A stretch of 64,000 nucleotides of DNA, from assembly GCA_035604615.1 (NCBI GenBank), contig DATNID010000019.1, forward strand, positions 62,001-126,000. Direction: 5' to 3'. The position numbers and the translations under genes are program-made. Of the stretch, positions 43,452 to 51,740 are shown piece after piece; the stretch's first letter is position 1, and every line of letters starts with the position of its first letter. The DNA comes from DATJLY01 sp035604615 (GTDB lineage: Bacteria; Pseudomonadota; Alphaproteobacteria; ATCC43930; CGMCC-115725). The notes beneath the pieces were generated by a model. It searched no databases and was not told the origin of the DNA. It saw only the letters and a program-made list of their open reading frames with translations.

Positions 43452-44300
43452 TCAACCGGCGCCGCCGCGGATCTTGGGCGATTGGCGCTGGGCCCAGCGC
43501 TCGAGGGCGGCGGTCAGTTCCGGATCGGGCGGATCGGGCAGGACGAGCTTGAGCTTGACGTAGTGGTCGCCGCTGGTGCCGCCCTTCTCGATTCCCTTGC
43601 CGCGCAGGCGCAGGGTCGATCCGCTGTTCGATCCCTTGGGCACCTTGACTGCGACGTCGCCGTGGATGGTCGACACCGTGATGGTGCCGCCAAGCACCGA
43701 ATCCAGCAGCGGCAAAGGCGCCTCGGCGAGGATGTCGCGATCCTTTCGGGTGAAGAGCGGGTGCGGCTCGACCGTGATCTCGAGCAGGGTCTCGCCCGCC
43801 TGGGCGTCGCGCAAGCGCAAAGTCTGGCCGCTCTCGATCCCCGCCGGGATCGCGACCTCGACCGAGCGGCCGTCGGCGAGCGCCACCGGCCGCTTGGCGC
43901 CGAGCGCGGCCTCGAGGAAGCTGAGGCGCAGCGTCTGGGTCGTGCTCGAGGATTGGTCTCCGGTGCGCTTGCCGCGGCGGCCGCGGCGCAGGAATTCGTG
44001 GAACACCTCGTCGATCGAGAAGTCGGAGAAGGCGCCGTTCCGTCCCGGCCGCGCGCCGCCTTGGGCGAAGCCGCGCTCCTTGCCGTCGGCATCGATCTCG
44101 CCGCGGTCGAAGCGCTGCCGCTTGGCTGGGTCGGCGAGGATTTCGTAGGCCGCGTTGACCTCGCGGAACTGCTGCTCGACCGCGCTCTTGCCGGGGTTGA
44201 GATCGGGGTGGAGGCGCTTGGCGAGGCGGCGGTAGGACCGCTTGATCTCCTCGTCGGAGGCGCCGCGCCCGACGCCCAGGACGATGTAGGGGTTTCTCAT
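43452..44300 (-). CDS. DnaJ-like co-chaperone (CbpA type, no zinc finger)
   Basis: The protein of 282 residues has an N-terminal J domain with the Hsp70-activating HPD motif at 31-33 (AKRLHPDLNPGK), a Gly- and Arg-containing linker (about 75-120) and the DnaJ C-terminal substrate-binding domain (LRLSFLEAALGAKRPVAL; later TVSTIHGDVAVKVPKGS). The CxxCxGxG zinc-finger repeats of true DnaJ are absent, as in CbpA. It is divergent from pdxH by 45 bases and may lead the fabI-aroC-sppA transcript. Confidence 0.93.
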   Translation of the reverse strand: MRNPYIVLGVGRGASDEEIKRSYRRLAKRLHPDLNPGKSAVEQQFREVNAAYEILADPAKRQRFDRGEIDADGKERGFAQGGARPGRNGAFSDFSIDEVFHEFLRRGRRGKRTGDQSSSTTQTLRLSFLEAALGAKRPVALADGRSVEVAIPAGIESGQTLRLRDAQAGETLLEITVEPHPLFTRKDRDILAEAPLPLLDSVLGGTITVSTIHGDVAVKVPKGSNSGSTLRLRGKGIEKGGTSGDHYVKLKLVLPDPPDPELTAALERWAQRQSPKIRGGAG

Positions 44301-44345
44301 CGCGCGTCATTGTGCCCGCCCCGCCGCCCCGTCGGCAACCATGCG

Positions 44346-44987
44346 ATGGCAAATTCACAAACTCCCGGTATGGTGGCCCGGCGCACAAGCGAGGGTCAGG
44401 TGGAATCCGTTCCCCATCGTCAGCCGTTCGACGAGTTCGCAAGCTGGTTCGCCGCGGCGCAGGCGGCCGAGTCGCTGGCCGAGGCGGCGAGCCTTGCCTC
44501 GGCCGGCGCGGACGGCGCGCCGTCGCTGCGGCTCGTGCTGGTGAAATCGTTCGATGCGCGCGGCTTCGTGTTCTACAGCAACGCCGACAGCCGCAAGGGC
44601 ATCGAGCTCGCGCACAACGCGCGCGCCGCGCTGTGCTTCCATTGGAAATCGCTGCAGCGCCAAGTGCGCATCGAGGGCACGGTCGCGCCGGCGAGCAGCG
44701 AGGAGGCCGACGCCTATTTCGCGACCCGCGCGCGCGACAGCCAAGTGGGCGCCTGGGCCTCGGCGCAGTCGCGCCCGCTCGCCAGCCGCGCCGAGCTCGA
44801 GCGCCTGTTCGCCGAGCATGTGGCGCGCTTCGCCGACGCCCCGGTGCCGCGGCCGCCCAATTGGATCGGCTACCGCGTCACGCCCCTCGTCATCGAGTTC
44901 TGGCAGGAACGCCCCAACCGCCTGCACGACCGCATCGCCTATCGCCGCGCGGGCGCGGGCTGGACCAGCGAGCGACTCTTCCCCTAG
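44346..44987 (+). CDS. pdxH: Pyridoxine/pyridoxamine 5'-phosphate oxidase
   Basis: The FMN enzyme of about 213 residues makes pyridoxal 5'-phosphate from PNP or PMP. FMN-site segments are RLVLVKSFDARGFVFYSNADS and QVRIEGTV, and the C-terminal signature is FWQERPNRLHDR. The start is uncertain: ATG 44346 is used, with an internal ATG at residue 9 as alternative; neither has a strong Shine-Dalgarno. It is followed by a family B repeat before the next gene. Confidence 0.94.
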   Translation: MANSQTPGMVARRTSEGQVESVPHRQPFDEFASWFAAAQAAESLAEAASLASAGADGAPSLRLVLVKSFDARGFVFYSNADSRKGIELAHNARAALCFHWKSLQRQVRIEGTVAPASSEEADAYFATRARDSQVGAWASAQSRPLASRAELERLFAEHVARFADAPVPRPPNWIGYRVTPLVIEFWQERPNRLHDRIAYRRAGAGWTSERLFP

Positions 44988-45025
44988 CGACCGGTTCTGT
45001 AGTCCATGACATCCAGATAATTTCC

Positions 45026-45108
45026 GTCATTGCGAGACGCCCGAAGGGCGACGCGGCGATCTTCCCGACTATTCGTCCGGGAGATTGCTTCGCTGCGCTC
45101 GCAATGAC
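45026..45108. repeat. Palindromic intergenic element, family B, copy 2
   Basis: The outer arms GTCATTGCGAG (45026-45036) and CTCGCAATGAC (45098-45108) are exact complements, and 45079-45108 is identical to 8848-8877. The left arm differs from copy 1 and carries its own small hairpin (CGCCCGAAGGGCG). It lies between pdxH and the SDR gene. Confidence 0.8.
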
Positions 45109-45192
45109 ATCGCCGGTGGAGAGTGTGAGCTTCGGACTTGGTACCCGAGTGGGGCGCTTCCCAATGGCCGCGCGCTTTCCTAAGCTTCTCGG

Positions 45193-45933
45193 ATGGAGAG
45201 CGCGCGCAAGACCCTCCTCCTCACCGGCGCCAGCCGCGGCATCGGCCACGCCACGGTGCAGCGCTTCAGCGCGGCCGGCTGGCGCATCGTCACCACCTCG
45301 CGCGAGGACGTGCCGGCCGAATGCAAGCGCGATCCCAACTGGGCGCACCACATCGCCGCCGACCTCGCCGATGCCGCCGACCTCGAGCGCTTTCTCGCCG
45401 AGGCGCGCGCGTTCCTGGGCGAGGGCGCGCTCGACGCGCTCGTGAACAACGCCGGCATCTCGCCCAAGACCGCGTTCCGCGAGCGCTTGGGCTGCCTCAA
45501 CGGCGACATCGCCGACTGGCGCGCGGTGTTCCAGCTCAATTTCTTCACGCCCCTGGCGCTGGCGCGCGGATTGGCGGCGCAACTCGCGCGTGGCAAGGGC
45601 GCCATCGTCAACGTCACGTCGATCGCGGGCCACGCCGTCCACCCCTTCGCCGGCTCGGCCTATTCGACCTCGAAGGCGGCGCTCTCGGCGCTGACGCGCG
45701 AAATGGCGGTCGAGTTCGCCGAGCTGGGCGTGCGCGTCAACGCGGTGGCGCCGGGCGAGATCGAGACCGCGATGCTGTCGCCCGAGACGGAGGTGCTGAT
45801 CCCGCGCATTCCGCTCCATCGCCTGGGTTCGCCCGAGGACGTGGCGTCGGCCATCTTTTATCTGTGCGGGGCGGATTCGGGCTACGTGACGGGCACCGAG
45901 ATTTTCGTCACTGGCGGCCAGCACCTCTACTGA
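45193..45933 (+). CDS. Short-chain dehydrogenase/reductase
   Basis: A classical SDR of 246 residues with TGASRGIG (11-18), NNAG (85-88) and the catalytic Ser143, Tyr157 and Lys161 (SAYSTSKAAL). It retains the C-terminal substrate-loop pattern NAVAPGEIETAML and GTEIFVTGGQ, as in FabG-like oxidoreductases. No polyketide or fatty-acid genes are adjacent, so a FabG role is not supported. It overlaps the convergent winged-helix gene by 7 bases. The substrate is unknown. Confidence 0.91.
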   Translation: MESARKTLLLTGASRGIGHATVQRFSAAGWRIVTTSREDVPAECKRDPNWAHHIAADLADAADLERFLAEARAFLGEGALDALVNNAGISPKTAFRERLGCLNGDIADWRAVFQLNFFTPLALARGLAAQLARGKGAIVNVTSIAGHAVHPFAGSAYSTSKAALSALTREMAVEFAELGVRVNAVAPGEIETAMLSPETEVLIPRIPLHRLGSPEDVASAIFYLCGADSGYVTGTEIFVTGGQHLY

Positions 45934-46460
45934 GGACGGGCGGACTCCGCGAGCGCGTCGAGCCGCGCCTCGAGCGCGGCGATGTCGTGGTCGAGCCAGT
46001 CGCGGAACGGCGCCGGAGCCGCCCCTTGGGAGCGGCGCAGCTCGCGCAGCCGAGCAAGCTCGCTCTCCAGCGATTCGGCGATGTGCGCGATCTGGTCGCG
46101 CTGCTCGCCTGCCGGCAGGAGCGGCAGGAAGCGCAGCTTCAGCAACAGCGCGAGCCGGTTCACGTCGCCCGTCGGCGCGCGGAGCCGCGCCTTGAGCAAC
46201 GCCGCGAGCGCCGCGTGCCCGGCCGGGGTGATCACGAGCGTGGCGTTGTCGCCCGCGCCCGCCTCGGCCGCGACCAGGCCCTCGTAGCGCAGCAGCTCGA
46301 GCGACGTGCCCATCAGCTCGAGCGACGGGCCGGCGACGCAACTGATGAAATGGCGCACTTCGGCGGCGAGGTCGCCATAGCGCCGCTTGCCTTCCGCCAG
46401 CAGGCCCAGCGCCGCGAGGCGGACCGCCTCGGTCGGGATCAGGGAATGGTCGCGGAACAT
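45927..46460 (-). CDS. PadR-like winged-helix protein
   Basis: The protein of 177 residues seems to have an N-terminal winged helix (residues about 8-85: TEAVRLAALGLLAEGKRRYGDL, then LELLRYEGLVAAEAG and a wing before LVITPAGHAALAALL) and a helical C-terminal region (DQIAHIAESLESELARLRELR) like the dimerisation part of PadR/Vir regulators. It starts 10 bases after hemA on the same strand, so it is probably co-transcribed. Whether it regulates hemA is not shown by the sequence. The family call is moderate. Confidence 0.7.
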   Translation of the reverse strand: MFRDHSLIPTEAVRLAALGLLAEGKRRYGDLAAEVRHFISCVAGPSLELMGTSLELLRYEGLVAAEAGAGDNATLVITPAGHAALAALLKARLRAPTGDVNRLALLLKLRFLPLLPAGEQRDQIAHIAESLESELARLRELRRSQGAAPAPFRDWLDHDIAALEARLDALAESARPQ

Positions 46461-46470
46461 ATGCCGGGCC

Positions 46471-47676
46471 TCAGGCGACGCGCCGGATCGGCAGGCGCGA
46501 CCACACGTCGCGCAGCGCCGCGCACAGCCGGTCGATGTCCTCGTCGCTGTGCTGCGGCGACGGCGTGAAGCGCAGCCGCTCGGTGCCGCGCGGCACGGTC
46601 GGGTAGTTGATCGGCTGGACATAGATGGCGTGGCGCTCGAGCAGCGCGTCCGACGCCTCCTTGCACAGCCGCGCGTCGCCCACGAGGACCGGCACGATGT
46701 GGCTCGGGCTCGGCATCACCGGCAGCTCGGCCTCGACCAGGCGGCGCTTCAGCAAGGCGGCGCGCTCCTGGTGGCGGCGGCGCAGATCGTGGGCGTTCTT
46801 GACGTGGCGCACGCTGGCGATGGCGCCCGCCGCGATCGCGGGCGGCAGCGAGGTGGTGAAGATGAAGCCCGGCGCGTGGCTGCGCACGAAATCGACCAGC
46901 GCGGCCGACGCGGCGATGTAGCCCCCGACCAGCCCGAACGCCTTGGCGAGCGTGCCCTGGACGATATCGACCTGCGCTGCGACGCCGTCGCGCTCGGCGA
47001 TACCGGCGCCGTTGGGGCCATAAAGCCCGACCGCATGCACCTCGTCGAGATAGGTGAGCGCGCCGTAGCGGTGCGCGACCTCGCACAGCTCGGCCACGGG
47101 GGCGATGTCGCCGTCCATCGAATAGACCGACTCGAAGGCGACCAGCTTGGGCCGCGCCGGATCGGCCTGGCGCAGCCGGCGCTCGAGATCGGCGGGATCG
47201 TTGTGGGCAAAAATCTGCTTTTCCGAGCGGCCGTGGCGGATGCCCTCGATCATCGAGTTGTGGTTGTAGGCGTCGGACAGGACGAGGCAGCCCGGAAGAT
47301 GGCTCGCCAAGGTCGCCAGCGCCGCGTCATTGGCGACATAGCCCGAGGTGAAGACCAGCGCCGCGGGCTTGCGGTGAAGCGCAGCGAGTTCCTGTTCGAG
47401 CAGGACGTGATAATGCGTCGTGCCCGAGATGTTGCGGGTGCCGCCGGCGCCGGCGCCCACGCGGTCGATCGCCTCGTGCAAGGCCGCAATGACGGCCGGG
47501 TGCTCGCCCATACCGAGATAGTCGTTGGAGCACCACACCGTGATCTCGCCCTTGCTGGTGTGGTCGAAGGCGCGCGGGAAGGCACCTGCCCGCCGCTCCA
47601 GGTCGGCGAAGATGCGATACCGTCCCTCGGCCCTCAGCGCGTCGAGCCTGTTCTTGAAAAAGCCTTCGTAATCCAT
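46471..47676 (-). CDS. hemA: 5-aminolevulinate synthase
   Basis: The PLP enzyme of 401 residues condenses glycine and succinyl-CoA, the C4 entry to tetrapyrroles that is characteristic of Alphaproteobacteria. It has the N-terminal MDYEGFFKNRLDALRAEGRYR, the Gly-rich RVGAGAGGTRNISGTTHYH and the PLP lysine Lys245 (GTLAKAFGLVGG). Length and ending are complete. The aminotransferase gene lies 83 bases upstream on the same strand; the winged-helix gene follows 10 bases downstream. Confidence 0.97.
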   Translation of the reverse strand: MDYEGFFKNRLDALRAEGRYRIFADLERRAGAFPRAFDHTSKGEITVWCSNDYLGMGEHPAVIAALHEAIDRVGAGAGGTRNISGTTHYHVLLEQELAALHRKPAALVFTSGYVANDAALATLASHLPGCLVLSDAYNHNSMIEGIRHGRSEKQIFAHNDPADLERRLRQADPARPKLVAFESVYSMDGDIAPVAELCEVAHRYGALTYLDEVHAVGLYGPNGAGIAERDGVAAQVDIVQGTLAKAFGLVGGYIAASAALVDFVRSHAPGFIFTTSLPPAIAAGAIASVRHVKNAHDLRRRHQERAALLKRRLVEAELPVMPSPSHIVPVLVGDARLCKEASDALLERHAIYVQPINYPTVPRGTERLRFTPSPQHSDEDIDRLCAALRDVWSRLPIRRVA

Positions 47677-47759
47677 TGCTTGGCGGACCTCACCCCGAAC
47701 TTGCTTGCACTATAGCCCGAAACAAGCCGCCCGGTCATGGGGACATTCCGTCGCTGGCC

Positions 47760-49136
47760 TCACGCTTCCCGGCGCGCGATCTCCGTCGCCGCCTGCGCCA
47801 GGCCGGTGCCGAACCGCCGCAGCATATCCTCGATCTCGGCCGCCGTGATCACCAGCGGCGGGCAGAAGGCGATGCTGTCGCCGAGCGCGCGCAGGATGAG
47901 ACCGTGCTCCTGGCATCTGGTCTGGACCAGCGCGGCCGCGCTGTCCTGGGGCGGAAACGGCGCCTTGGTTCGCTTGTCGCGCACGAACTCGATCGCGCCG
48001 AGGAGCCCGACGCCGCGGACCTCGCCCACCAGCGGATGGTCGGCGAAGCGCCGCAAGCCGTCCTGGAGCAGCGGCGCGACCGCGCGCACATGGCCCAGCA
48101 CGTCGCGCTCCCGGTAAATGTTCAGCGTCTCGAGCGCAACGGCGCAGCTCACCGGGTGCCCGCCATAGGTGAAACCGTGCGCGAACACGCCGAGCTTCTC
48201 GCTCTGCGCCACCAGCACGCGATAGATCGGCTCGGACACGATGGTGGCCGAGATCGGCAGGTAGGCCGAGGACAGCGCCTTCGCCACCGTGACGATGTCG
48301 GGGGCGAGGCCGAACGTCTCGCTGCCGAACATGGCGCCGGTGCGGCAGAAGCCGCAGATCACCTCGTCGGCGATCAGCAGAACGTCGTATTTGCGCAGCA
48401 CCGCCTGGATTTTGGCGAAATATGTGGCCGGCGGCACGATGACGCCGCCTGCGCCCATCACCGGCTCGGCGATGAAGGCGGCCACCGTGTCGGGGTCCTC
48501 GCGCTGAATCTGCTGGTCGAGCGATTCGGCGAGCCGGTCGGCGAACTGCGCTTCGCTCTCGCCGGGGTGCGCATAGCGCCAGTGATGCGGGCAATCGGCG
48601 TGGCGGACATTGGCGATCGGCAGGTCGAAGTCGCGGTGGTTCGCGGCGAGTCCGGTGAGACTCGCGGTCGCGACGGTGACGCCGTGATATCCGCGCATGC
48701 GGGCGATGATCTTCTTCTTGCGCGGCCGGCCGAGCGCGTTGTTGTAGTACCACACGATCTTGACCGCGGTGTCGTTCGCCTCCGAGCCCGAATTGCCGAA
48801 GAACGCCTTCGACATCGGCACCGGCATCATCTCGACGAGCCGCTCGGCCAGCGCGCCGGCCACGTCGTGCGCCTTCTGGTTGAAGCCGTGATAAAATGAC
48901 AGGCGCCGCATCTGCCGAGTCGCCGCTTCGATGAGCCGTTCTTCGCCGAATCCGAGCGAGGTGCACCACAGACCGGCCATGCCCTCGATATACTCCTTGC
49001 CGGATTCGTCGAAGACGTGGACGCCCTTTCCCTCGCTGATGACGAGCGGTCCCTCGCTCTCCTGGCGCTTGAGATTGGTATAGGGGTGAAGGTGATAGGC
49101 GATATCGCGGCTCGCGACCGAGTTGGGTCTTTCCAT
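47760..49136 (-). CDS. Class III aminotransferase, omega-amino acid:pyruvate type
   Basis: The aminotransferase of 458 residues has the PLP lysine at Lys286 (TVAKALSSAYLP), Asp257 in LLIADEVICGFCRTG, and GNSGSEANDTAVKI. The N-terminal HLHPYTNLKRQESEGPLVI is typical of beta-alanine or putrescine/omega-amine:pyruvate aminotransferases. The exact amine donor cannot be told. Its start is followed on the opposite strand by the divergent Cys-cluster gene about 60 bases away. Confidence 0.93.
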   Translation of the reverse strand: MERPNSVASRDIAYHLHPYTNLKRQESEGPLVISEGKGVHVFDESGKEYIEGMAGLWCTSLGFGEERLIEAATRQMRRLSFYHGFNQKAHDVAGALAERLVEMMPVPMSKAFFGNSGSEANDTAVKIVWYYNNALGRPRKKKIIARMRGYHGVTVATASLTGLAANHRDFDLPIANVRHADCPHHWRYAHPGESEAQFADRLAESLDQQIQREDPDTVAAFIAEPVMGAGGVIVPPATYFAKIQAVLRKYDVLLIADEVICGFCRTGAMFGSETFGLAPDIVTVAKALSSAYLPISATIVSEPIYRVLVAQSEKLGVFAHGFTYGGHPVSCAVALETLNIYRERDVLGHVRAVAPLLQDGLRRFADHPLVGEVRGVGLLGAIEFVRDKRTKAPFPPQDSAAALVQTRCQEHGLILRALGDSIAFCPPLVITAAEIEDMLRRFGTGLAQAATEIARREA

Positions 49137-49195
49137 GGCGGCGCCTTGCGTGCTCCACTCGCGCTCATGCTCACTATGGCGTGCGGCGGTCGCGA

Positions 49196-49717
49196 ATGAA
49201 ACCTCTGGCCAAGGTTCTCAATGACATCGGTCGGCACAAGGATGTATTTCTTGCGCTTCTCCGACGTGCCGTGCCGAAGGTGACCGTGACGACCGAGAAC
49301 CCGCCGCTCAACTGTCTCAAATGCGCCAGCTTCTGCTGCAAGGTCGCGGGCTATGTCGAGGTCCGCCGGTCGGACATAAGGCGCCTCGCCGACCATCTCG
49401 ACCTCTCCGTCAAGGAGTTCGAGGCCAAGCACATCGTCGAAGTGACGCGCAAGGGCGAGAAGCTCATCAAATCCGGCTACGACACGTGCCAGTTCCTGTC
49501 CGAGGACCGGCGCTGCACGGTTTATTCGGCGCGGCCGCGCGACTGCCAGGAATATGTGTGCTGGGACCAGCACGACAGTACGGTCTACGACTTCGCCTAT
49601 TTCTATCAGAAGGCGATCGGCACGCAGCGCCGCGCCGAGGCCAAGCGCGATGCCGAGGCCGCGCTGGAAAAGCAGAAGGCCCGTGAAAAGCGGCGCAGGA
49701 AACGCACGCGGCGGTGA
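49196..49717 (+). CDS. YkgJ-type cysteine-cluster protein
   Basis: The protein of 173 residues has the Zn/Fe-cluster (YkgJ, UPF0153-like) pattern: Cys40, 43, 47, 48 (CLKCASFCC) and later Cys98, 107, 117, 122 (DTCQF, RRCTVYSARPRDCQEYVCW). The C-terminus is a Lys/Arg-rich helix (RRAEAKRDAEAALEKQKARE), likely a coiled coil or nucleic-acid-contacting tail. It is thought to bind a metal or iron-sulfur cluster, and the function is unknown. The ATG at 49196 is preferred to GTG 49181; neither has a clear Shine-Dalgarno. Confidence 0.88.
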   Translation: MKPLAKVLNDIGRHKDVFLALLRRAVPKVTVTTENPPLNCLKCASFCCKVAGYVEVRRSDIRRLADHLDLSVKEFEAKHIVEVTRKGEKLIKSGYDTCQFLSEDRRCTVYSARPRDCQEYVCWDQHDSTVYDFAYFYQKAIGTQRRAEAKRDAEAALEKQKAREKRRRKRTRR

Positions 49718-49818
49718 TGCCGCGGCGCCCGCCAGGGGCGCGACATTCTGACGCAGCGTGCGCGCTAATGCCTTGAACGGCTGGACGGTCGACGGATGAT
49801 CCCGCGCCTGTCCCGGAC

Positions 49819-49827
49819 TTATCCACA
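49819..49827 (+). promoter_or_regulatory. Perfect DnaA-box sequence
   Basis: TTATCCACA matches the DnaA 9-mer consensus exactly. It stands alone in the 208-bp gap before the small gene at 49926; no AT-rich unwinding region or box cluster is visible, so it is not taken as an origin. Confidence 0.35.
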
Positions 49828-49925
49828 GACTTATTCGGAAAATAGGGACGAGCCCGCTCTTTTCCGGTGGAGCGGTTCGCCGCCGTCGCCGATCCTCCGG
49901 CAAAACCTGCCAAGGGGGGAAGGCA

Positions 49926-50114
49926 ATGGCATCGGCGCTCAGCGACGATGAGATCCCGTCCGGTGAGATCGACATGGAAAGGGTGGTTGCCGATCCGATC
50001 TATCGCCGCCGCGTCATCTCGCGCTTGCGCCGCGAGCGCATTCTCGCCAAGGCGCAGGCGAGCGAGGATGACGCCTTCGAGGCCTTGAGCGAGGCGGCGG
50101 GCGAGGAGGATTGA
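49926..50114 (+). CDS. Small acidic/basic helical protein, unknown
   Basis: The predicted protein has 62 residues: an acidic start, a basic central helix (YRRRVISRLRRERILAKAQ) and an acidic end (SEDDAFEALSEAAGEED). There is no Cys, signal peptide or membrane segment. A good ribosome-binding site (GGGGGGAAGG) stands 3 bases before the ATG, which supports translation. A perfect DnaA box lies about 100 bases upstream. Unrecognised family. Confidence 0.6.
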   Translation: MASALSDDEIPSGEIDMERVVADPIYRRRVISRLRRERILAKAQASEDDAFEALSEAAGEED

Positions 50115-50170
50115 CCCTCGGCCGCGCGGCCCTATCCTGCCGCGCGCACAGAAGGCGCGCGAGGTAGGGC

Positions 50171-51331
50171 ATGGCGATCATCAACCGCATCGCCGAATTT
50201 CACGCCGACATGACGGCGTGGCGCCGCCGCATCCACGCAAATCCCGAGACCGCGTTTGAGGAGCACGATACCGCCGCCTTCGTCGCTTCGCAGCTCGAGG
50301 CGTTCGGGCTCAGCGTCGATCGCGGACTCGCCCGCACCGGCGTCGTGGGCACGCTCGAAGGACGGCGTCCGGGCGGCGCCATCGCGCTTCGCGCCGACAT
50401 GGACGCGCTCCACGTCCACGAGAAGAACGGCTTCGCCCACGCCTCGCACGTCGCCGGCAAGATGCATGCCTGCGGCCATGACGGCCATACCGCGATGCTG
50501 CTGGGCGCGGCGCGTTATCTCGCCGAGACCCGCAACTTCGCCGGCACGGTACGGTTCATCTTCCAGCCCGCCGAGGAGAACGAAGGCGGCGGCCGCGAAA
50601 TGGTCGAGGACGGGCTGTTCGACAAGTTCCCGGTCGAGGCGGTCTATGGCATGCACAACTGGCCCGGTTTGGCGGTGGGCGCGTTCGCGGTCCGGCCGGG
50701 GCCGATGCTGGCCGCGTGCGACCTGTTCGAGATCGCGGTCGAGGGCAAGGGCGCGCACGCCGCGCTGCCGCATCTCGGCATAGACCCGGTGATCTGCGCC
50801 TCCCAGATCGCCACCGCCTTGCAGACCATCACCAGCCGCAACACCCATCCGCTCGACAGCGCGGTCGTCAGCATCACCCAGATCCACGGCGGCGACACCT
50901 GGAACGTGATCCCCGAGCGGGTGGTGCTGCGCGGCACCACGCGCTCGTTCAAGCCCGAGCTCCAGGACGCGATCGAGGCCGCTTTGCGCCGCATCGCCAC
51001 CGGCGTCGCGGCATCGATGGGCGCGCGCGTGGAGATTTTCTACGACCGGCGCTATCCCGCCACGGTCAACAGCGCGCCCGAGACCGTGATCGCCGCCGAC
51101 GCGGCCGCCGCCGTGGTCGGAGCCGAGCGGGTCGAGCGCAACGTGCAGCCGACCATGGGCGCGGAGGATTTCGCCTTCATGCTGAACGAGAAGCCCGGCT
51201 GCTACATCTTCATCGGCAATGGCGGCGCCGGCGCCGGGCTGCACAACCCGCACTACGACTTCAACGACGACATCCTGCCGATCGGCGCGAGCTACTGGGC
51301 GAGTTTGGTGGAGCGGGTGCTGGCGCGCTGA
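50171..51331 (+). CDS. M20 family amidohydrolase (hippurate/N-acyl-amino acid hydrolase-like)
   Basis: The metallohydrolase of 386 residues has the M20D metal-site pattern: Cys101 and His103 (HACGHDGHTAML), the catalytic Glu in QPAEENEGGG, and His in GMHNWPGL. The dimerisation domain begins at VEGKGAHAALPHLGIDPV. The C-terminal MGAEDFAFML and the final HNPHYDFND supply the last metal ligand. Such enzymes release amino acids from N-acyl, hippuryl or indole-acetyl conjugates. It converges with a cupin gene that follows a peptide-importer operon, so it may act on imported acyl-peptides; that is inference. Confidence 0.93.
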   Translation: MAIINRIAEFHADMTAWRRRIHANPETAFEEHDTAAFVASQLEAFGLSVDRGLARTGVVGTLEGRRPGGAIALRADMDALHVHEKNGFAHASHVAGKMHACGHDGHTAMLLGAARYLAETRNFAGTVRFIFQPAEENEGGGREMVEDGLFDKFPVEAVYGMHNWPGLAVGAFAVRPGPMLAACDLFEIAVEGKGAHAALPHLGIDPVICASQIATALQTITSRNTHPLDSAVVSITQIHGGDTWNVIPERVVLRGTTRSFKPELQDAIEAALRRIATGVAASMGARVEIFYDRRYPATVNSAPETVIAADAAAAVVGAERVERNVQPTMGAEDFAFMLNEKPGCYIFIGNGGAGAGLHNPHYDFNDDILPIGASYWASLVERVLAR

Positions 51332-51335
51332 GCCG

Positions 51336-51710
51336 CTATCCCGCCGTCTTCAGCAGCGCGCGCCGCAAGGACTCCGTCGGCTTCATGAAGAAGACCAGCA
51401 TGGTGCAGCCGTTGGGCGCGACCGGGGCGTGGCGGCTCCCTTTGGCGCGGACCACGAAATTGCCGGCGGTGCAGGGACCCTCGTCATCGACCAGGGAGCC
51501 TTCGAGGATGTAGGTCTGCTCGAGATCCTCGTGCATGTGCTGCGGGATGCCGGCGCCCGGCTCGAGCTTCGAGATGATGGTGAGTAGCCCGGTCTTGGGA
51601 TCGTGGTACAGCACCTTCATCCGGTTGCCGGGACCGGTCTGAATCCACGGCGTCTTCTCGACATCGACGAACAGCGAGGCGAGCGAGTTCTGGATGGTGT
51701 CCGGTGCCAT
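51336..51710 (-). CDS. Single-domain cupin
   Basis: The protein of 124 residues has one cupin barrel: IPQHMHEDLEQTYILEGSLVDDEG (in two parts) gives two His and a Glu of the metal triad, followed by GNFVVRAKGSRHAPVAP with the last His. It resembles ChrR-type and dioxygenase-like cupins. The start at 51710 follows GGGAGAT. It lies 31 bases after the importer genes on the same strand and may be co-transcribed. The metal and reaction are unknown. Confidence 0.86.
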   Translation of the reverse strand: MAPDTIQNSLASLFVDVEKTPWIQTGPGNRMKVLYHDPKTGLLTIISKLEPGAGIPQHMHEDLEQTYILEGSLVDDEGPCTAGNFVVRAKGSRHAPVAPNGCTMLVFFMKPTESLRRALLKTAG

Positions 51711-51740
51711 GGCGTGATCTCCCTGCGAGAGGCCGCCAGT

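Noticed and set aside
45193..45933. Assignment of the SDR as FabG
   Set aside because: Motifs are common to many SDRs, and no fatty-acid genes are next to it (fabI is on another transcript).
49819..49827. Replication origin
   Set aside because: One DnaA box only, no box cluster and no AT-rich unwinding region in the gap.
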